From: Paracoccus litorisediminis
Lineage (GTDB): Bacteria > Pseudomonadota > Alphaproteobacteria > Rhodobacterales > Rhodobacteraceae
Length of the DNA: 64,000 nucleotides
Assembly: GCF_009711205.1 (NCBI RefSeq)
Contig: NZ_WMIG01000002.1
Location: 124,001 to 188,000, forward strand
Reading direction: 5' to 3'
Shown here: positions 1-8,982 of the stretch, in pieces
How the letters are laid out: each line of letters begins with the position of its first letter
Position numbering within the stretch: the stretch's first letter is position 1
The notes under the pieces: generated by a model
Seen by the model: the letters and a program-made list of their open reading frames with translations, nothing else
Database searches by the model: none
What the model was told of the DNA's origin: nothing
Translations under genes and position numbers: made by a program

Positions 1-181
1 CCATGACCACCGAGTAGCTGAAGGTCGCACGAAACTGCGGATCGGCCAGCACCGAGCGATAGGCGTCCAGCGAATATTCCCCGCGCCGCATCCGCAGCGA
101 GAATTCGACCGTCCCGATCAGCGGCAGCAGGAAATACAGCCCGCCAAAGACAATCGCCCCCCAGGACCATATGCGTTTCAT
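1..181 (-). CDS. ABC transporter permease, second subunit (partial, 3' end outside window)
   Basis: Only the first 60 codons are in the window. The start ATG at 181 overlaps the stop of the preceding permease gene (ATGA), which fixes the start and implies translational coupling. The visible part has a short basic head (MKRIW), one hydrophobic segment at about residues 6-22, then a soluble stretch containing LDAYRSVLADPQF, which looks like an inner-membrane permease of the PotC type (inference from pattern). With the adjoining permease it would make the transmembrane heterodimer of an importer; the ATPase gene is presumably beyond the left edge. Confidence 0.8.
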   Translation of the reverse strand, partial: MKRIWSWGAIVFGGLYFLLPLIGTVEFSLRMRRGEYSLDAYRSVLADPQFRATFSYSVVM

Positions 182-1029
182 CGCATCCACCTCTCGGCGC
201 GCGAGCGCATGATGACATAGGCAAGGTTCGCGAGCCCGGTGACCACGATCATGCCAAAGGCCATGGCATAGCCCAGATGTGGGTCCTGCAGCACGTCGCC
301 CCGGATCTGCGCGAACAGCATGATCGGCACGATCGACAGCGACGATCCGGTCAGCGCATAGGCCGTCGCCACCGCGCCGAAGCTGTTGGCGAATAGCAGC
401 GCGAATGTCCCCAGAAGCGAGGGGAACAGGATCGGCAGCGCCACCATGCGCCAATATTGCCCGCTGCTGGCGCCCAGCACCTCGGCGGCCTCGCGCCATT
501 CGCGTTTCAGCCCCTCCAGCGCGGGGGTGATGATCAGGATCATCAGCGGGATCTGGAAGAACAGATAGGTCAGCGTCAGGCCCCAGAAGCTGAGCAGGTT
601 GAAGCCCATCGCGTAGATATTGATGCCGAACCATTGTTTCAGCAGCATCGTCACCAGCCCGACCCGACCCAGCGTCGCGATAAAGGCGAAGGCCAGCGGC
701 ACACCGGCAAAGTTCGAGGCCACGCCGGAAAAGGTCATCAGCGGTGCCTTGATCCAGTCGGGCACGCCGCCCATCACCACTGCCGCGGCCATCGCAAAGC
801 CAATCAGGCACCCAAGAAGCGCCGAGGCCAGCGAGACCTTGATCGAGATGGCAAAGCTGTCGACGATCCGGGGCGAGGCCAGCCCGGCCAGATTGGCCAG
901 CGTGAAATGCCCCTCGGGATTTTGAAACGCGCCTATGACGATGTTCATCGTCGGCAGGACCAGAAACAGTCCCGCAAAGGCAAGAAAGGGCACGATGCCC
1001 AGCCAGTTCCAGCCAAACCTGCTCATCAT
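178..1029 (-). CDS. ABC transporter permease, PotB-like
   Basis: 283 aa inner-membrane protein with about six hydrophobic segments, the first at residues 9-30. The cytoplasmic EAA loop that contacts the ATPase is visible in the C-terminal half (EWREAAEVLGASSGQYWRMV). The gene lies 48 nt after the binding-protein gene and overlaps the next permease by 4 nt, so the three form one transport operon. The layout (family-1-like binding protein plus two different permeases) is that of spermidine/putrescine, thiamine or ferric-type importers; I cannot name the substrate. The start at 1029 has a second Met directly after it, so either is possible. Confidence 0.85.
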   Translation of the reverse strand: MMSRFGWNWLGIVPFLAFAGLFLVLPTMNIVIGAFQNPEGHFTLANLAGLASPRIVDSFAISIKVSLASALLGCLIGFAMAAAVVMGGVPDWIKAPLMTFSGVASNFAGVPLAFAFIATLGRVGLVTMLLKQWFGINIYAMGFNLLSFWGLTLTYLFFQIPLMILIITPALEGLKREWREAAEVLGASSGQYWRMVALPILFPSLLGTFALLFANSFGAVATAYALTGSSLSIVPIMLFAQIRGDVLQDPHLGYAMAFGMIVVTGLANLAYVIMRSRAERWMR

Positions 1030-1045
1030 TGCCCCGTCAGATGCT

Positions 1046-1070
1046 GGCCCCGCCCTGAGCGGGCGGGGCC
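1046..1070 (-). terminator. Intercistronic hairpin between binding protein and permease
   Basis: Perfect 10-bp inverted repeat (GGCCCCGCCC / GGGCGGGGCC) with a 5-nt loop in the 48-nt gap. There is no T-run, so it is more likely an mRNA-stabilising or attenuating hairpin than a full terminator. Such hairpins after the binding-protein gene commonly raise its level relative to the permeases. Confidence 0.5.
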
Positions 1071-1077
1071 GTTGGCC

Positions 1078-2184
1078 TTATTCCTTGACGGCAGCGCCGA
1101 CGACCGAATCCCAGCCCCCGGTCACGACCTTCTTGTTGGCTTCCTGCTGTTCCAGCGTCGGGAAAATCGCCTTTTCATAGGCCGAGGCCTCGGGAAGCGC
1201 GTCCAGCAGTTCCTGCGGAACCTTGCCGGCCTTGACCAGATCGTTGAAGCGGATCGGGTGGCAGTAGCCCTTCAGCCAGCCCAGCTGACCTTCGTCCGAA
1301 TACAGGTATTCCATCCACAGCTTCGCGGCATTCGGATGGGGCGCATAGGCCGAGATCGCCTGCACATAGACGCCCGCGACGACGCCATCCTCGGGGATGA
1401 TGACTTCGACCGGCGGGTTGCCCTTCAGCCCGTCGCGCCAGGACAGCAGGTTGTAATCCCATGCGGTGACGATCGGGGTCGCGCCCTGCGCGATGGTCGC
1501 GGATTTGCCGATGACCGGAACGAAGTTCCCGGCCTTGTTCACCTCGGCCAGCAATTCCATGCCCTTCTGCCCCGAGGCTTCGCCCGGCTCGCCGCCATTG
1601 GCGATGCCCGCCGCCATGACCGAGATGATCGCCTGCGCCGAGGCGCGCGGATCGCCGGCCAGCGCGAAAGCATTGGCATATTCGGGCTTGCTGAGGTCTT
1701 TCCACGATTTCGGCGCGGCATCGACCAGATCGGTGTTCACGCCGAAAGCCATGACCCCGTAATAGTCGCCATACCAATAGCCGTCGGCATCCTTGGCATC
1801 ATCCGGGATCGTGTCCCAGGTGGCGACCTTGTAGGGCTGGATCAGCCCCTCGGCTTTGGCTTGCGGGCCGAAGGACAGGCCCACATCGATCACGTCGGGG
1901 GCCTGCGGGCCCTTGTTGTCCTTGTTGGCGCGGATAGCCTCAAGCTCATCGGCCGAGCCTGCGTCGGGGTTCAGTTCGTTGACCTTGATCTCGGGGTATT
2001 TCTTCTTGAAGCCCTCGATCACCGCGCCATAGCCGCACCAGTCATGGGGCAGCGCGATGGTGGTCAGCATTCCTTCCGCCTTGGCGGCGGTTTCCAGCGC
2101 GGCCAGATCCTGGGCCGATGCCGCCCCCGAGGCTACCAGCGCGATCAGAGCGGCAAGTCCGGTCGCGGTCGAGTGAATCGTCAT
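1078..2184 (-). CDS. ABC transporter substrate-binding protein (extracellular family 1 / PotD-like)
   Basis: 368 aa. The start ATG at 2184 gives a clear signal peptide (hydrophobic residues about 9-20, cleavage after ASA or near AQD); the reading frame is open further upstream but that part has no signal and looks non-coding. The mature part has the two-lobe binding-protein pattern, with KKYPEIKVNELN near the N-terminus, YGVMAFGVNTDLV and WMEYLYSDEGQLGWLKG near the C-terminus, typical of periplasmic proteins of the iron/polyamine/thiamine group. It is first in the operon with the two permeases downstream. The substrate cannot be deduced; COG1840-like or PotD-like proteins are the closest pattern. 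Confidence 0.85.
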   Translation of the reverse strand: MTIHSTATGLAALIALVASGAASAQDLAALETAAKAEGMLTTIALPHDWCGYGAVIEGFKKKYPEIKVNELNPDAGSADELEAIRANKDNKGPQAPDVIDVGLSFGPQAKAEGLIQPYKVATWDTIPDDAKDADGYWYGDYYGVMAFGVNTDLVDAAPKSWKDLSKPEYANAFALAGDPRASAQAIISVMAAGIANGGEPGEASGQKGMELLAEVNKAGNFVPVIGKSATIAQGATPIVTAWDYNLLSWRDGLKGNPPVEVIIPEDGVVAGVYVQAISAYAPHPNAAKLWMEYLYSDEGQLGWLKGYCHPIRFNDLVKAGKVPQELLDALPEASAYEKAIFPTLEQQEANKKVVTGGWDSVVGAAVKE

Positions 2185-2318
2185 GTCGCAAACTCCGTTC
2201 CATCTGTGCCGCAATGGGCGGCATCCCGTGCCACCTAGCGACGCCCAGTGACAGTGTTGCGACACAACCGCCTGCGAGGCAAAGCTAATTTTTCGCGTGC
2301 CCGCAGATTTCGCGCCCC

Positions 2319-3158
2319 TTACGGGATCAGCGTGACCGAGGCCCGCATCGTGCGACCGGCCAGGTTGTATTCGGCCTCGATCCGGTGACCGGCCACAGCC
2401 GGGGCGAAAGCGGCAAAGGCCCCCAGCGAGATGATCGAGCCCGCCTTGAGGTCGTAATGCCCCTGCTGAACCAGCCACAGCACCACGTCCAGCGGATGCC
2501 CCAGCAGCCTGTCGCCACGCGAAATCGCGACGGTCTGGCCGTTGTTTTTCAGCGACACGCCCAGCTTGCCCAGATCCTCGACCGGGTTTTCCAGTTCGGA
2601 AATCGCAATGCTGTCACCCAACACGCCCCGCCAAGGCGCACCGCCATAGGCGGCCATGATCGGACCGGTTGGAACCGTCCCGCGCGAAAAGGCGATATCG
2701 GGCAATTCGATAAAGGGCCGGACGTCGCGTAGGGCGGCGGCAACCTCTTCGCGGGTGGTGGCGTGCATGATCGCCGGATCGCCCACGGTCACGACCAGAT
2801 CGGCCTCGTAATGGGGCATGCGGCTGCCCCTCAGGCTGAGCCTGCTGCCATTTGGCAGCAACATCGGCCCGAACAGCGCCCCCGAAATCGGTTCCTCGAC
2901 CCCGAAGCGGTCGCGCACATCCTGCGAGGTGAAGCCGACCTTCACCCCGACCGGCGGTCCCAGTTCTGCCTCAAGCACGGACCGGAAGCTGGTATAGGCG
3001 CAATTCGCATCGTCCATGTTGCGCACCACCGGGTCGGGCAGACGCTGCCCCGCGATCCAGCCCCGCGCCGCGTTCTGCATCAGCGACACATCCGGGCAGG
3101 CGGCATCGGCCGCCGTCACGCAGCACCCCATAACTGCGCCCAGAATCAACGCCTTCAT
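2319..3158 (-). CDS. Exported fumarylacetoacetase-fold protein (2-keto-4-pentenoate hydratase-like)
   Basis: 279 aa. The start at 3158 is chosen because GAGGGACAG precedes it at ribosome-binding distance and because it yields a signal peptide (MKALILGAVMG, cleavage near ADA-AC). The body resembles the MhpD/FAH hydratase family: VGVKVGFTS, then SGALFGPML, then YEADLVVTVGD, then FIELPD, then an LGHPLDVVLWL region. In cytosolic relatives an E-x-E pair and a later Glu bind the divalent metal; here the pair reads E-A-D and the later Glu is in FIELPD. Export is unusual for this family. The gene stands 134 nt upstream of the ABC importer on the same strand, so a joint role in uptake of a keto or aromatic acid is possible but unproven. 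Confidence 0.75.
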   Translation of the reverse strand: MKALILGAVMGCCVTAADAACPDVSLMQNAARGWIAGQRLPDPVVRNMDDANCAYTSFRSVLEAELGPPVGVKVGFTSQDVRDRFGVEEPISGALFGPMLLPNGSRLSLRGSRMPHYEADLVVTVGDPAIMHATTREEVAAALRDVRPFIELPDIAFSRGTVPTGPIMAAYGGAPWRGVLGDSIAISELENPVEDLGKLGVSLKNNGQTVAISRGDRLLGHPLDVVLWLVQQGHYDLKAGSIISLGAFAAFAPAVAGHRIEAEYNLAGRTMRASVTLIP

Positions 3159-3304
3159 CTGTCCCTCGACCAATCGGACTTTTGCGCGACGATGCATGAA
3201 GCCAAGGTTAGTGTCATCCAGAATTACGCAACTATACCGCGACATGGTTTGCATCCGTGGCGTCATCCCATAGAAGGACTTACCCCGAAGGAACAGGCCG
3301 AAAC

Positions 3305-5941
3305 ATGAGCGATCAACCCACCCCGATGATGGCGCAGTATCTGACGATCCGCGAAGCCAACCCGGGGGCGCTGCTGTTCTATCGCATGGGCGACTTCTAC
3401 GAGATGTTCTTTGACGATGCCGTCGCCGCAGCCGTGGCGCTGGACATCGCCCTGACCAAGCGCGGCACTCATCTGGGCGAGCCGATCCCGATGTGCGGCG
3501 TGCCGGTCCATGCCGCCGAATCCTATCTGCTGACCCTGATCCGCAAGGGTTTCCGCGTCGCCATCGCCGAACAGATGGAGGACCCCGCCGAGGCCCGCAA
3601 GCGCGGCGCGAAATCCGTCGTCGCCCGCGACGTGGTGCGGCTGGTCACCCCCGGCACCCTGACCGAGGAAACGCTGCTGGAAGCGCGGCGGCACAATTTC
3701 CTTGCCAGTTTTGCCCATGTCCGCGACGATTCCGCGCTGGCCTGGGTCGACATCTCGACCGGCGAGTTCCGGGTGATGACCTGCCCGCCTGCGCGGCTGG
3801 CCCCGGAACTGGCCCGCCACGCCCCGCGCGAATTGCTGGCCGCCGAGGGGTCACAGCTTGACGACATCGCGCTTGAGGCAGGCGCCGCCCTGACCGAACT
3901 GCCCGCAGGCAGCTTCGACAGCGCTGCCGCTACCCGCAGGCTATGCGCGCTGTTTCACGTGGAAACGCTTGAAGGGTTTGGGAATTTCACCCGTGCGGAA
4001 CTGGCCGCAATGGGCTCGATCGCCGACTATCTGGAACTGACCCAGAAGGGCCGGATGCCGCTGATCCGCCCACCCGTGCGCGAGGCCGCGGGCGGCGCGA
4101 TGCAGATCGACGCCGCCACCCGGCGCAACCTTGAACTGACGCAGGCCCTGTCCGGCGGGCGCGAGGGCAGCCTGCTGGCCGCCATTGACCGCACGGTGAC
4201 GGCGGGCGGCGCGCGGTTGCTGGAACGCCGGATCAGCGCGCCTTCCCGCGACCTGGACCTGATCCATGCCCGCCAATCCGCCGTTGCCCATCTTGCCTCT
4301 GAACCCCGCCTGACCGCCGACCTGCGCGAGGCCCTCAGCCGTGCCCCCGACATGGACCGGGCGCTGTCGCGCATCGCACTCGAACGTGGCGGGCCGCGCG
4401 ATCTGGCCGCGATCCGCGCCGGGTTGACGCAGGGCACGGCCATTGCCGCAATGCTCGGCTGCGACGACATTGCCGTGCTGGAGCAGGCCGGGCGCGACCT
4501 TACCGGCCACGATGCGCTGATCGACCTGCTGGATGAGGCGCTGGTGGCCGAGCCGCCGCTGCTGACCCGTGACGGTGGCTTCACTGCGCCGGGCTATGAT
4601 GCGGATCTGGACGACACCCGGCGTCTGCGCGACGAGGGCCGTGGCGTCATCGCCAGCATGCAGGCCGATTATATCGCCCAGACCGGGGTCACCAGCCTCA
4701 AGATCAAGCATAACAACGTCCTGGGTTATTTCATCGAGACCACCTCGACCCATGCCGAACGCATGCTTGCCCCACCGCTGAACGAGCGTTTCATCCATCG
4801 CCAGACCACCGCCAACCAGATCCGCTTCACCACGGTCGAGCTGTCGGAACTGGAAACCCGCATCCTCAACGCCCGCGACCGCGCGCTGGAGATCGAGCGC
4901 GAGATCTTCGCCCGGCTGACCCGCGCGGTTCTGGACCGCGCCGGACCCATCGGTCAGGCCGCCCGTGCCTTGGCCGAGATCGACCTGACCGCGGCCTTCG
5001 CCGATCTGGCCTCGGGCGAGGGCTGGACCCGGCCGCAGGTCGATGCCAGCCGCGCCTTTCAGATCGAGGGTGGCCGCCATCCGGTCGTGGAACGCGCCCT
5101 GAAGCGCAAAGGCGAGGCCTTCGTCGCCAATGACTGCGCTCTGACGGCGGGGGAAACCCCGGCGATCTGGCTGCTGACCGGTCCGAACATGGCCGGTAAA
5201 TCGACCTTCCTGCGCCAGAACGCGCTGATCGCCATTCTGGCACAGGCGGGGGGCTTCGTTCCCGCCAGCCACGCTCATATCGGCATGGTCAGCCAACTTT
5301 TCAGCCGCGTCGGCGCGGCGGACGATCTGGCGCGCGGGCGCTCGACCTTCATGGTCGAGATGGTCGAGACGGCTGCCATCCTCTATCAGGCCGACGACCA
5401 CGCGCTGGTGATTCTGGACGAGATCGGGCGCGGCACCGCGACCTGGGACGGGCTGTCGATCGCATGGGCGGTGATGGAGCATCTGCATGCCAAGAACCGC
5501 TGCCGGGCGCTGTTCGCCACCCATTACCATGAGATGACCTCGCTCTCGGCCCGCCTGCCCGGCGTCGAAAACGCCACTGTCGCCGTGCGCGAATGGGAAG
5601 GCGAGGTGATCTTCCTGCACGAGGTCAGGAAGGGTGCCGCCGATCGCAGCTATGGCGTGCAGGTGGCGCGGCTGGCCGGACTGCCGCCCTCGGTCGTCGA
5701 GCGCGCCCGCGAAATCCTGCACCAGCTGGAAAGCGGCGAGGATGAGGGCGCGGGCAAACCCGCGGCATTGCTGGACGACCTGCCGCTGTTCCGCAGCGCC
5801 CCACCCCCTGCCCCGATGGCGAAACCCAAGCCCTCGGTCGTCGAGGAGCGCCTGCGCGCGCTGAACCCCGACCAGATCACCGCACGCGAGGCGCTGGACC
5901 TGATTTACGAGCTGCGCGAAGGGCTGATCGCGTCAGACTGA
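3305..5941 (+). CDS. mutS: DNA mismatch repair protein MutS
   Basis: 878 aa, the normal length for MutS. It recognises mispairs and starts mismatch repair with MutL. The mismatch-wedging F-x-E motif is at about residues 31-33 (GDFYEMF). Connector, lever and clamp domains follow, then the ABC-type ATPase with Walker A GPNMAGKST at about residue 626 and Walker B/signature region VILDEIGRGTATWDG. The C-terminus ends in a short dimerisation tail (LNPDQITAREALDLIYELRE). I chose ATG 3305 (AGG seven bases upstream); an in-frame GTG at 3257 would add 16 residues not expected in the family. The stop overlaps that of the convergent glycosyltransferase gene by 9 nt. Confidence 0.97.
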   Translation: MSDQPTPMMAQYLTIREANPGALLFYRMGDFYEMFFDDAVAAAVALDIALTKRGTHLGEPIPMCGVPVHAAESYLLTLIRKGFRVAIAEQMEDPAEARKRGAKSVVARDVVRLVTPGTLTEETLLEARRHNFLASFAHVRDDSALAWVDISTGEFRVMTCPPARLAPELARHAPRELLAAEGSQLDDIALEAGAALTELPAGSFDSAAATRRLCALFHVETLEGFGNFTRAELAAMGSIADYLELTQKGRMPLIRPPVREAAGGAMQIDAATRRNLELTQALSGGREGSLLAAIDRTVTAGGARLLERRISAPSRDLDLIHARQSAVAHLASEPRLTADLREALSRAPDMDRALSRIALERGGPRDLAAIRAGLTQGTAIAAMLGCDDIAVLEQAGRDLTGHDALIDLLDEALVAEPPLLTRDGGFTAPGYDADLDDTRRLRDEGRGVIASMQADYIAQTGVTSLKIKHNNVLGYFIETTSTHAERMLAPPLNERFIHRQTTANQIRFTTVELSELETRILNARDRALEIEREIFARLTRAVLDRAGPIGQAARALAEIDLTAAFADLASGEGWTRPQVDASRAFQIEGGRHPVVERALKRKGEAFVANDCALTAGETPAIWLLTGPNMAGKSTFLRQNALIAILAQAGGFVPASHAHIGMVSQLFSRVGAADDLARGRSTFMVEMVETAAILYQADDHALVILDEIGRGTATWDGLSIAWAVMEHLHAKNRCRALFATHYHEMTSLSARLPGVENATVAVREWEGEVIFLHEVRKGAADRSYGVQVARLAGLPPSVVERAREILHQLESGEDEGAGKPAALLDDLPLFRSAPPPAPMAKPKPSVVEERLRALNPDQITAREALDLIYELREGLIASD

Positions 5942-7300
5942 CCGCGACACGGATGGCTTGCTGATCGCGGCCATCCGCTCATCCACGATCTGCAGGATGC
6001 GGTCGGTCGCGCGCTTGCCGATCTTGACCCCCAGATGTCCCTCGGCCATCGGCGGGACAAGGTCGGGGTCATCGACACCAGCAATATCCGCGAAAACCGT
6101 GTCGTAATGGCATCCCGATACATGGGCATTGGCCAGGAAATCGCCCCAGCGATGCATCTGCGTCTGACGCGTGCCGATCTCGATCACCAGGGAATCCGGG
6201 TGGGAATAGGTCATGTTCGCCAGCCCCGCACCATGCGGCGCAATGACGATATCGGCGGCCTGCATGGCGGCGATCTGCTCCAACGGGGACAGATGCTCAA
6301 AGACCACCACTTCGAAGCCACGGCTTCCGAGTTCTTCCAGCAACGGCTCGTGCCCGACAAGCCCACGCGCGCGGGCGTCTCCGGACTCGTCCCGGCCCAT
6401 AAAAACCAGCTTTGGCATGCCTTTGATGATGTCCGCAGACAGTTGGCCCAAAGCCTGTTCGCGCAGCATGCGCAGGCTTGAATCGAACGAGGCCTTGGAG
6501 ACCTCCTTGCGATAGGAGTTGTCAGAGTTAAGCTCATGCCATTTCGGCTCGTCAGAGACCGAGACGCAATCGTCGATCCGTGGATCGCGGACCTGATACA
6601 GGTAGTGACGATGATTGTAGACCGAACGGACGCGCTCATATTTCGTGCCGCTGGTCACGAAATTCACGCGATCCGCAAGGCTTGGGTAGATCGCCGAAAT
6701 AAAGCGACTCAGGAAACCCTTGATATTATCCTGCGGCAGGTGAAGGTTGATCGGCCTTCCCGACTTGTCCTTCACGAAATGCGCCAGACTGCCCAGGGTC
6801 TCGGTGGTGAAATGGTAATAGTTGAAGCCGTTCTTCAACTCGATGGCGATATCCAGATCGTTGCCCTTGCCCTTCCACAGTGCGGGCGTCAGCGTGCCGT
6901 TGTTCCTTGCACGCCGAAACGCGGATTTGATCCGGCTCTTGCGCCAGTCGGCATTGTTCTGGACATCGACCTTGTTGCGAATGCGATCGCCAGAGGCACC
7001 GTTCAGCCAGAAACGGCCGTTGATCATCGCGAAGGAATTGCGGAACTCGGCATTCTCAAGCACGACAGGCGCCGAGTTGATCTCCATGATCGCCTTGAAA
7101 CGCTGCAGCTGCTGACGCTCGATAACAAGCTCTTGCAGGTCGTTGATGGTATCGCTGTCACTTCCGGCAAACAGCCGGACGGTTGCGCCTGCAGCCGGTC
7201 GCATGACCCAGCCCTTGCGGGGCGGAATGTAATACATCCCTTCGTGCAGCGAAGGCATGTGAAACATGTCCATCGGGGGCCGGCGCAATTCCAATGCCAT
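5933..7300 (-). CDS. Glycosyltransferase family 61 protein (DUF563-like)
   Basis: 455 aa, no signal peptide or membrane segment. The C-terminal half has the GT61 pattern: NGFNYYHFTTETL at about residues 176-188, then VFMGRDESGDARARGLVG, VVVFEHLSPLEQIAAMQAADIVIAPHGAGLANMTY split over two strands, and VIEIGTRQTQMHRW. GT61 enzymes transfer sugars to surface polysaccharides or glycoproteins; the acceptor here is unknown. It starts 47 nt after the Anbu peptidase gene on the same strand and may be the last gene of that operon. Its 3' end overlaps mutS tail-to-tail. Confidence 0.8.
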   Translation of the reverse strand: MALELRRPPMDMFHMPSLHEGMYYIPPRKGWVMRPAAGATVRLFAGSDSDTINDLQELVIERQQLQRFKAIMEINSAPVVLENAEFRNSFAMINGRFWLNGASGDRIRNKVDVQNNADWRKSRIKSAFRRARNNGTLTPALWKGKGNDLDIAIELKNGFNYYHFTTETLGSLAHFVKDKSGRPINLHLPQDNIKGFLSRFISAIYPSLADRVNFVTSGTKYERVRSVYNHRHYLYQVRDPRIDDCVSVSDEPKWHELNSDNSYRKEVSKASFDSSLRMLREQALGQLSADIIKGMPKLVFMGRDESGDARARGLVGHEPLLEELGSRGFEVVVFEHLSPLEQIAAMQAADIVIAPHGAGLANMTYSHPDSLVIEIGTRQTQMHRWGDFLANAHVSGCHYDTVFADIAGVDDPDLVPPMAEGHLGVKIGKRATDRILQIVDERMAAISKPSVSRSV

Positions 7301-7347
7301 TCAGGCGCTCCTTCTGATCCAGTACTCGGTCCCGCGGAAGGGCGAGC

Positions 7348-8073
7348 TCAGAGGCTTACATTTCCAAAACTCTCGCGCAATGCCGCCGACCACGCCGCTG
7401 ACATCGCGGCGAAGGCGGGGTCGCCGTCGAGAATGCGGCGACGCTGCGAGATGCGCAAATCGTCGCGGGCGATCACCGCCAGATCCAGCGGCATGCCCAC
7501 CGAAAGGTTCGAGCGCAGCGTCGAATCCATCGACAGCAGCACGGCCTTTTGCGCATCGGCAAGGCTGGTTTCCGGCGTCACCACCCGGTCGAGGATCGGC
7601 TTGCCGTATTTATGCTCGCCGATCTGCAGGAAGGGCGTGTCCTCGGTCGCCATGATGAAATTGCCCTGCGGATAGATCAGGAACAACCGCATCTCGCCGT
7701 CGCGGCGCTGTCCGGCGACGATCATGCTGGCGCTGGCCTGCTGGTTCAGATCGCGGGTCTGTTCGGCAATCTCGCTCGTGGTGCGATGCAGGGTTTCGCC
7801 GATGATCGAGGCGACCTGCAGCATCGAGCCCGCCTTCATGATCGAGGTCGTCTCATCGGCATCGGGGTTCTCGATCGCCTCCTGCAGACGACCAAGGGTG
7901 GTCTGGGTGACCGACAGGCTGCCCGCGGTCATGATCGCAATCACCCGCTCGCCCGGCTCTTCAAAGAAGAACATCTTGCGATAGGTCGAGATATTGTCCA
8001 GCCCGGCATTGGTGCGCGTGTCCGACAGCAGCACCAGTCCCGCATTCAGTTTCAGCCCGACGCAATAGGTCAT
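7348..8073 (-). CDS. Anbu proteasome-like peptidase
   Basis: 241 aa. The start at 8073 is preferred over upstream in-frame codons because removal of the initiator Met exposes Thr, the expected N-terminal nucleophile: T1-Y-C-V-G, with Asp17 (LLSDTR) and Lys32 (YRKMF) in the positions of the proteasome catalytic Asp and Lys. The domain continues with VIAIMTAGSLSVTQ and MIVAGQ. Anbu is the bacterial beta-subunit-like hydrolase known to assemble into open-ring oligomers; its substrate is not established. It is the fourth gene of a run with ATP-grasp, alpha-E and transglutaminase-like genes, its usual neighbours, which supports the call strongly. Confidence 0.9.
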   Translation of the reverse strand: MTYCVGLKLNAGLVLLSDTRTNAGLDNISTYRKMFFFEEPGERVIAIMTAGSLSVTQTTLGRLQEAIENPDADETTSIMKAGSMLQVASIIGETLHRTTSEIAEQTRDLNQQASASMIVAGQRRDGEMRLFLIYPQGNFIMATEDTPFLQIGEHKYGKPILDRVVTPETSLADAQKAVLLSMDSTLRSNLSVGMPLDLAVIARDDLRISQRRRILDGDPAFAAMSAAWSAALRESFGNVSL

Positions 8074-8160
8074 CTTCCGGATCCCAAGGCTCGCTTCCCG
8101 GACCTGAATAGGCCCAGCCGCCCGGGCACGCAACTCACGGTCACGCAAACCGGGGGTGGG

Positions 8161-8967
8161 CTATTGCTGGATCTCCTCGACATGCACCCGCACGTCGAGG
8201 CTTTCGATGCTGATGCCAAAGGCCATGCCGCGCACCGGCGCCGCGTCCTGCGCGTCATAGCCCGAACCCAGACGCACGTAGCGCTCATCGGGGCAGCAGG
8301 CATTGGCGGCGTCGAAGCCGACCCAGCCCAGCGATCCGACATGGATCTCGGCCCAGGCATGGGCGGCGTCATGGGGTTTGCCGCCGACGCTGGTATGCAG
8401 ATAGCCCGAGACATAGCGCGCCGGCAGGCCGCGTTCGCGGGCGCAGGCGATCAGCGCATGGGCGTGGTCCTGACAGACCCCCTGCCCCAGCTCCAGCGCC
8501 TCGGCCGCCGAGGTCACGGACTCGGTCGCGCCGGGCGTATAGGCGATGGCCTTGCTGACCGCAGCAGACAGCCGATGCGCGATGTCCAGCGCGTCCTCTC
8601 CCTGAACCGAGGCCGCCAGTTCCTTCAGGCCCGCATCGGCCTTGGTTGCGGGGGTGCTGCGCAGATAGACGATCGGGCTGACGCTTTCACGATGGCCTCG
8701 CAGGACGCCGGCGGTGTCGCGGGTCTCGATCAGGCCTTCGATCTGCACGGTCACTTCCTCGACCGGACCACGCACGGTCCAGCCCTCGATCCAGTCCCCG
8801 GCCCCGTCGCGGAATGCCGCGCCGCGCTGGCCACCGCTGACCGAGATGCGCCATTCGCTGACCCGCTGCCCCTCATGGACCGAAGGCGTCAACCGCAGGC
8901 TTTGCACCAGCGCCTCGACCGGCGTGTCGTAGCTGTAACTGGTCTCATGGATGATCTTCAGTTTCAT
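8161..8967 (-). CDS. Transglutaminase-like cysteine protease family protein
   Basis: 268 aa, cytoplasmic. The N-terminal beta domain (KLKIIHETSYSYDTPV) is followed by a transglutaminase core with the Cys-His-Asp triad visible: Cys at about residue 165 in GQGVCQDHAH, His in AHAWAEIHV and Asp in VGFDAAN. Such proteins are predicted peptidases or amidases. It lies between the alpha-E and Anbu genes with short gaps (15 nt before, 87 nt after). In this operon type it is thought to act with Anbu in making or trimming a peptide; the actual substrate is unknown. Confidence 0.88.
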   Translation of the reverse strand: MKLKIIHETSYSYDTPVEALVQSLRLTPSVHEGQRVSEWRISVSGGQRGAAFRDGAGDWIEGWTVRGPVEEVTVQIEGLIETRDTAGVLRGHRESVSPIVYLRSTPATKADAGLKELAASVQGEDALDIAHRLSAAVSKAIAYTPGATESVTSAAEALELGQGVCQDHAHALIACARERGLPARYVSGYLHTSVGGKPHDAAHAWAEIHVGSLGWVGFDAANACCPDERYVRLGSGYDAQDAAPVRGMAFGISIESLDVRVHVEEIQQ

Positions 8968-8982
8968 CGGCGCGTCCTCCCC

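Noticed and set aside
457..2238. Long rightward open frame opposite the ABC transporter genes
   Set aside because: It is antisense to two genes with clear families, is rich in Arg, Gln, Gly and His as expected for a shadow in high-GC DNA, and has no family pattern. The same holds for long antisense frames at 3941-5722, 7549-9693, 13389-15065, 18018-19484, 45395-47347, 51150-52757 and 61188-63743.
5933..5941. Overlap of the mutS and glycosyltransferase 3' ends as an assembly error
   Set aside because: Both C-termini look normal in length and sequence; short tail-to-tail overlaps are common.
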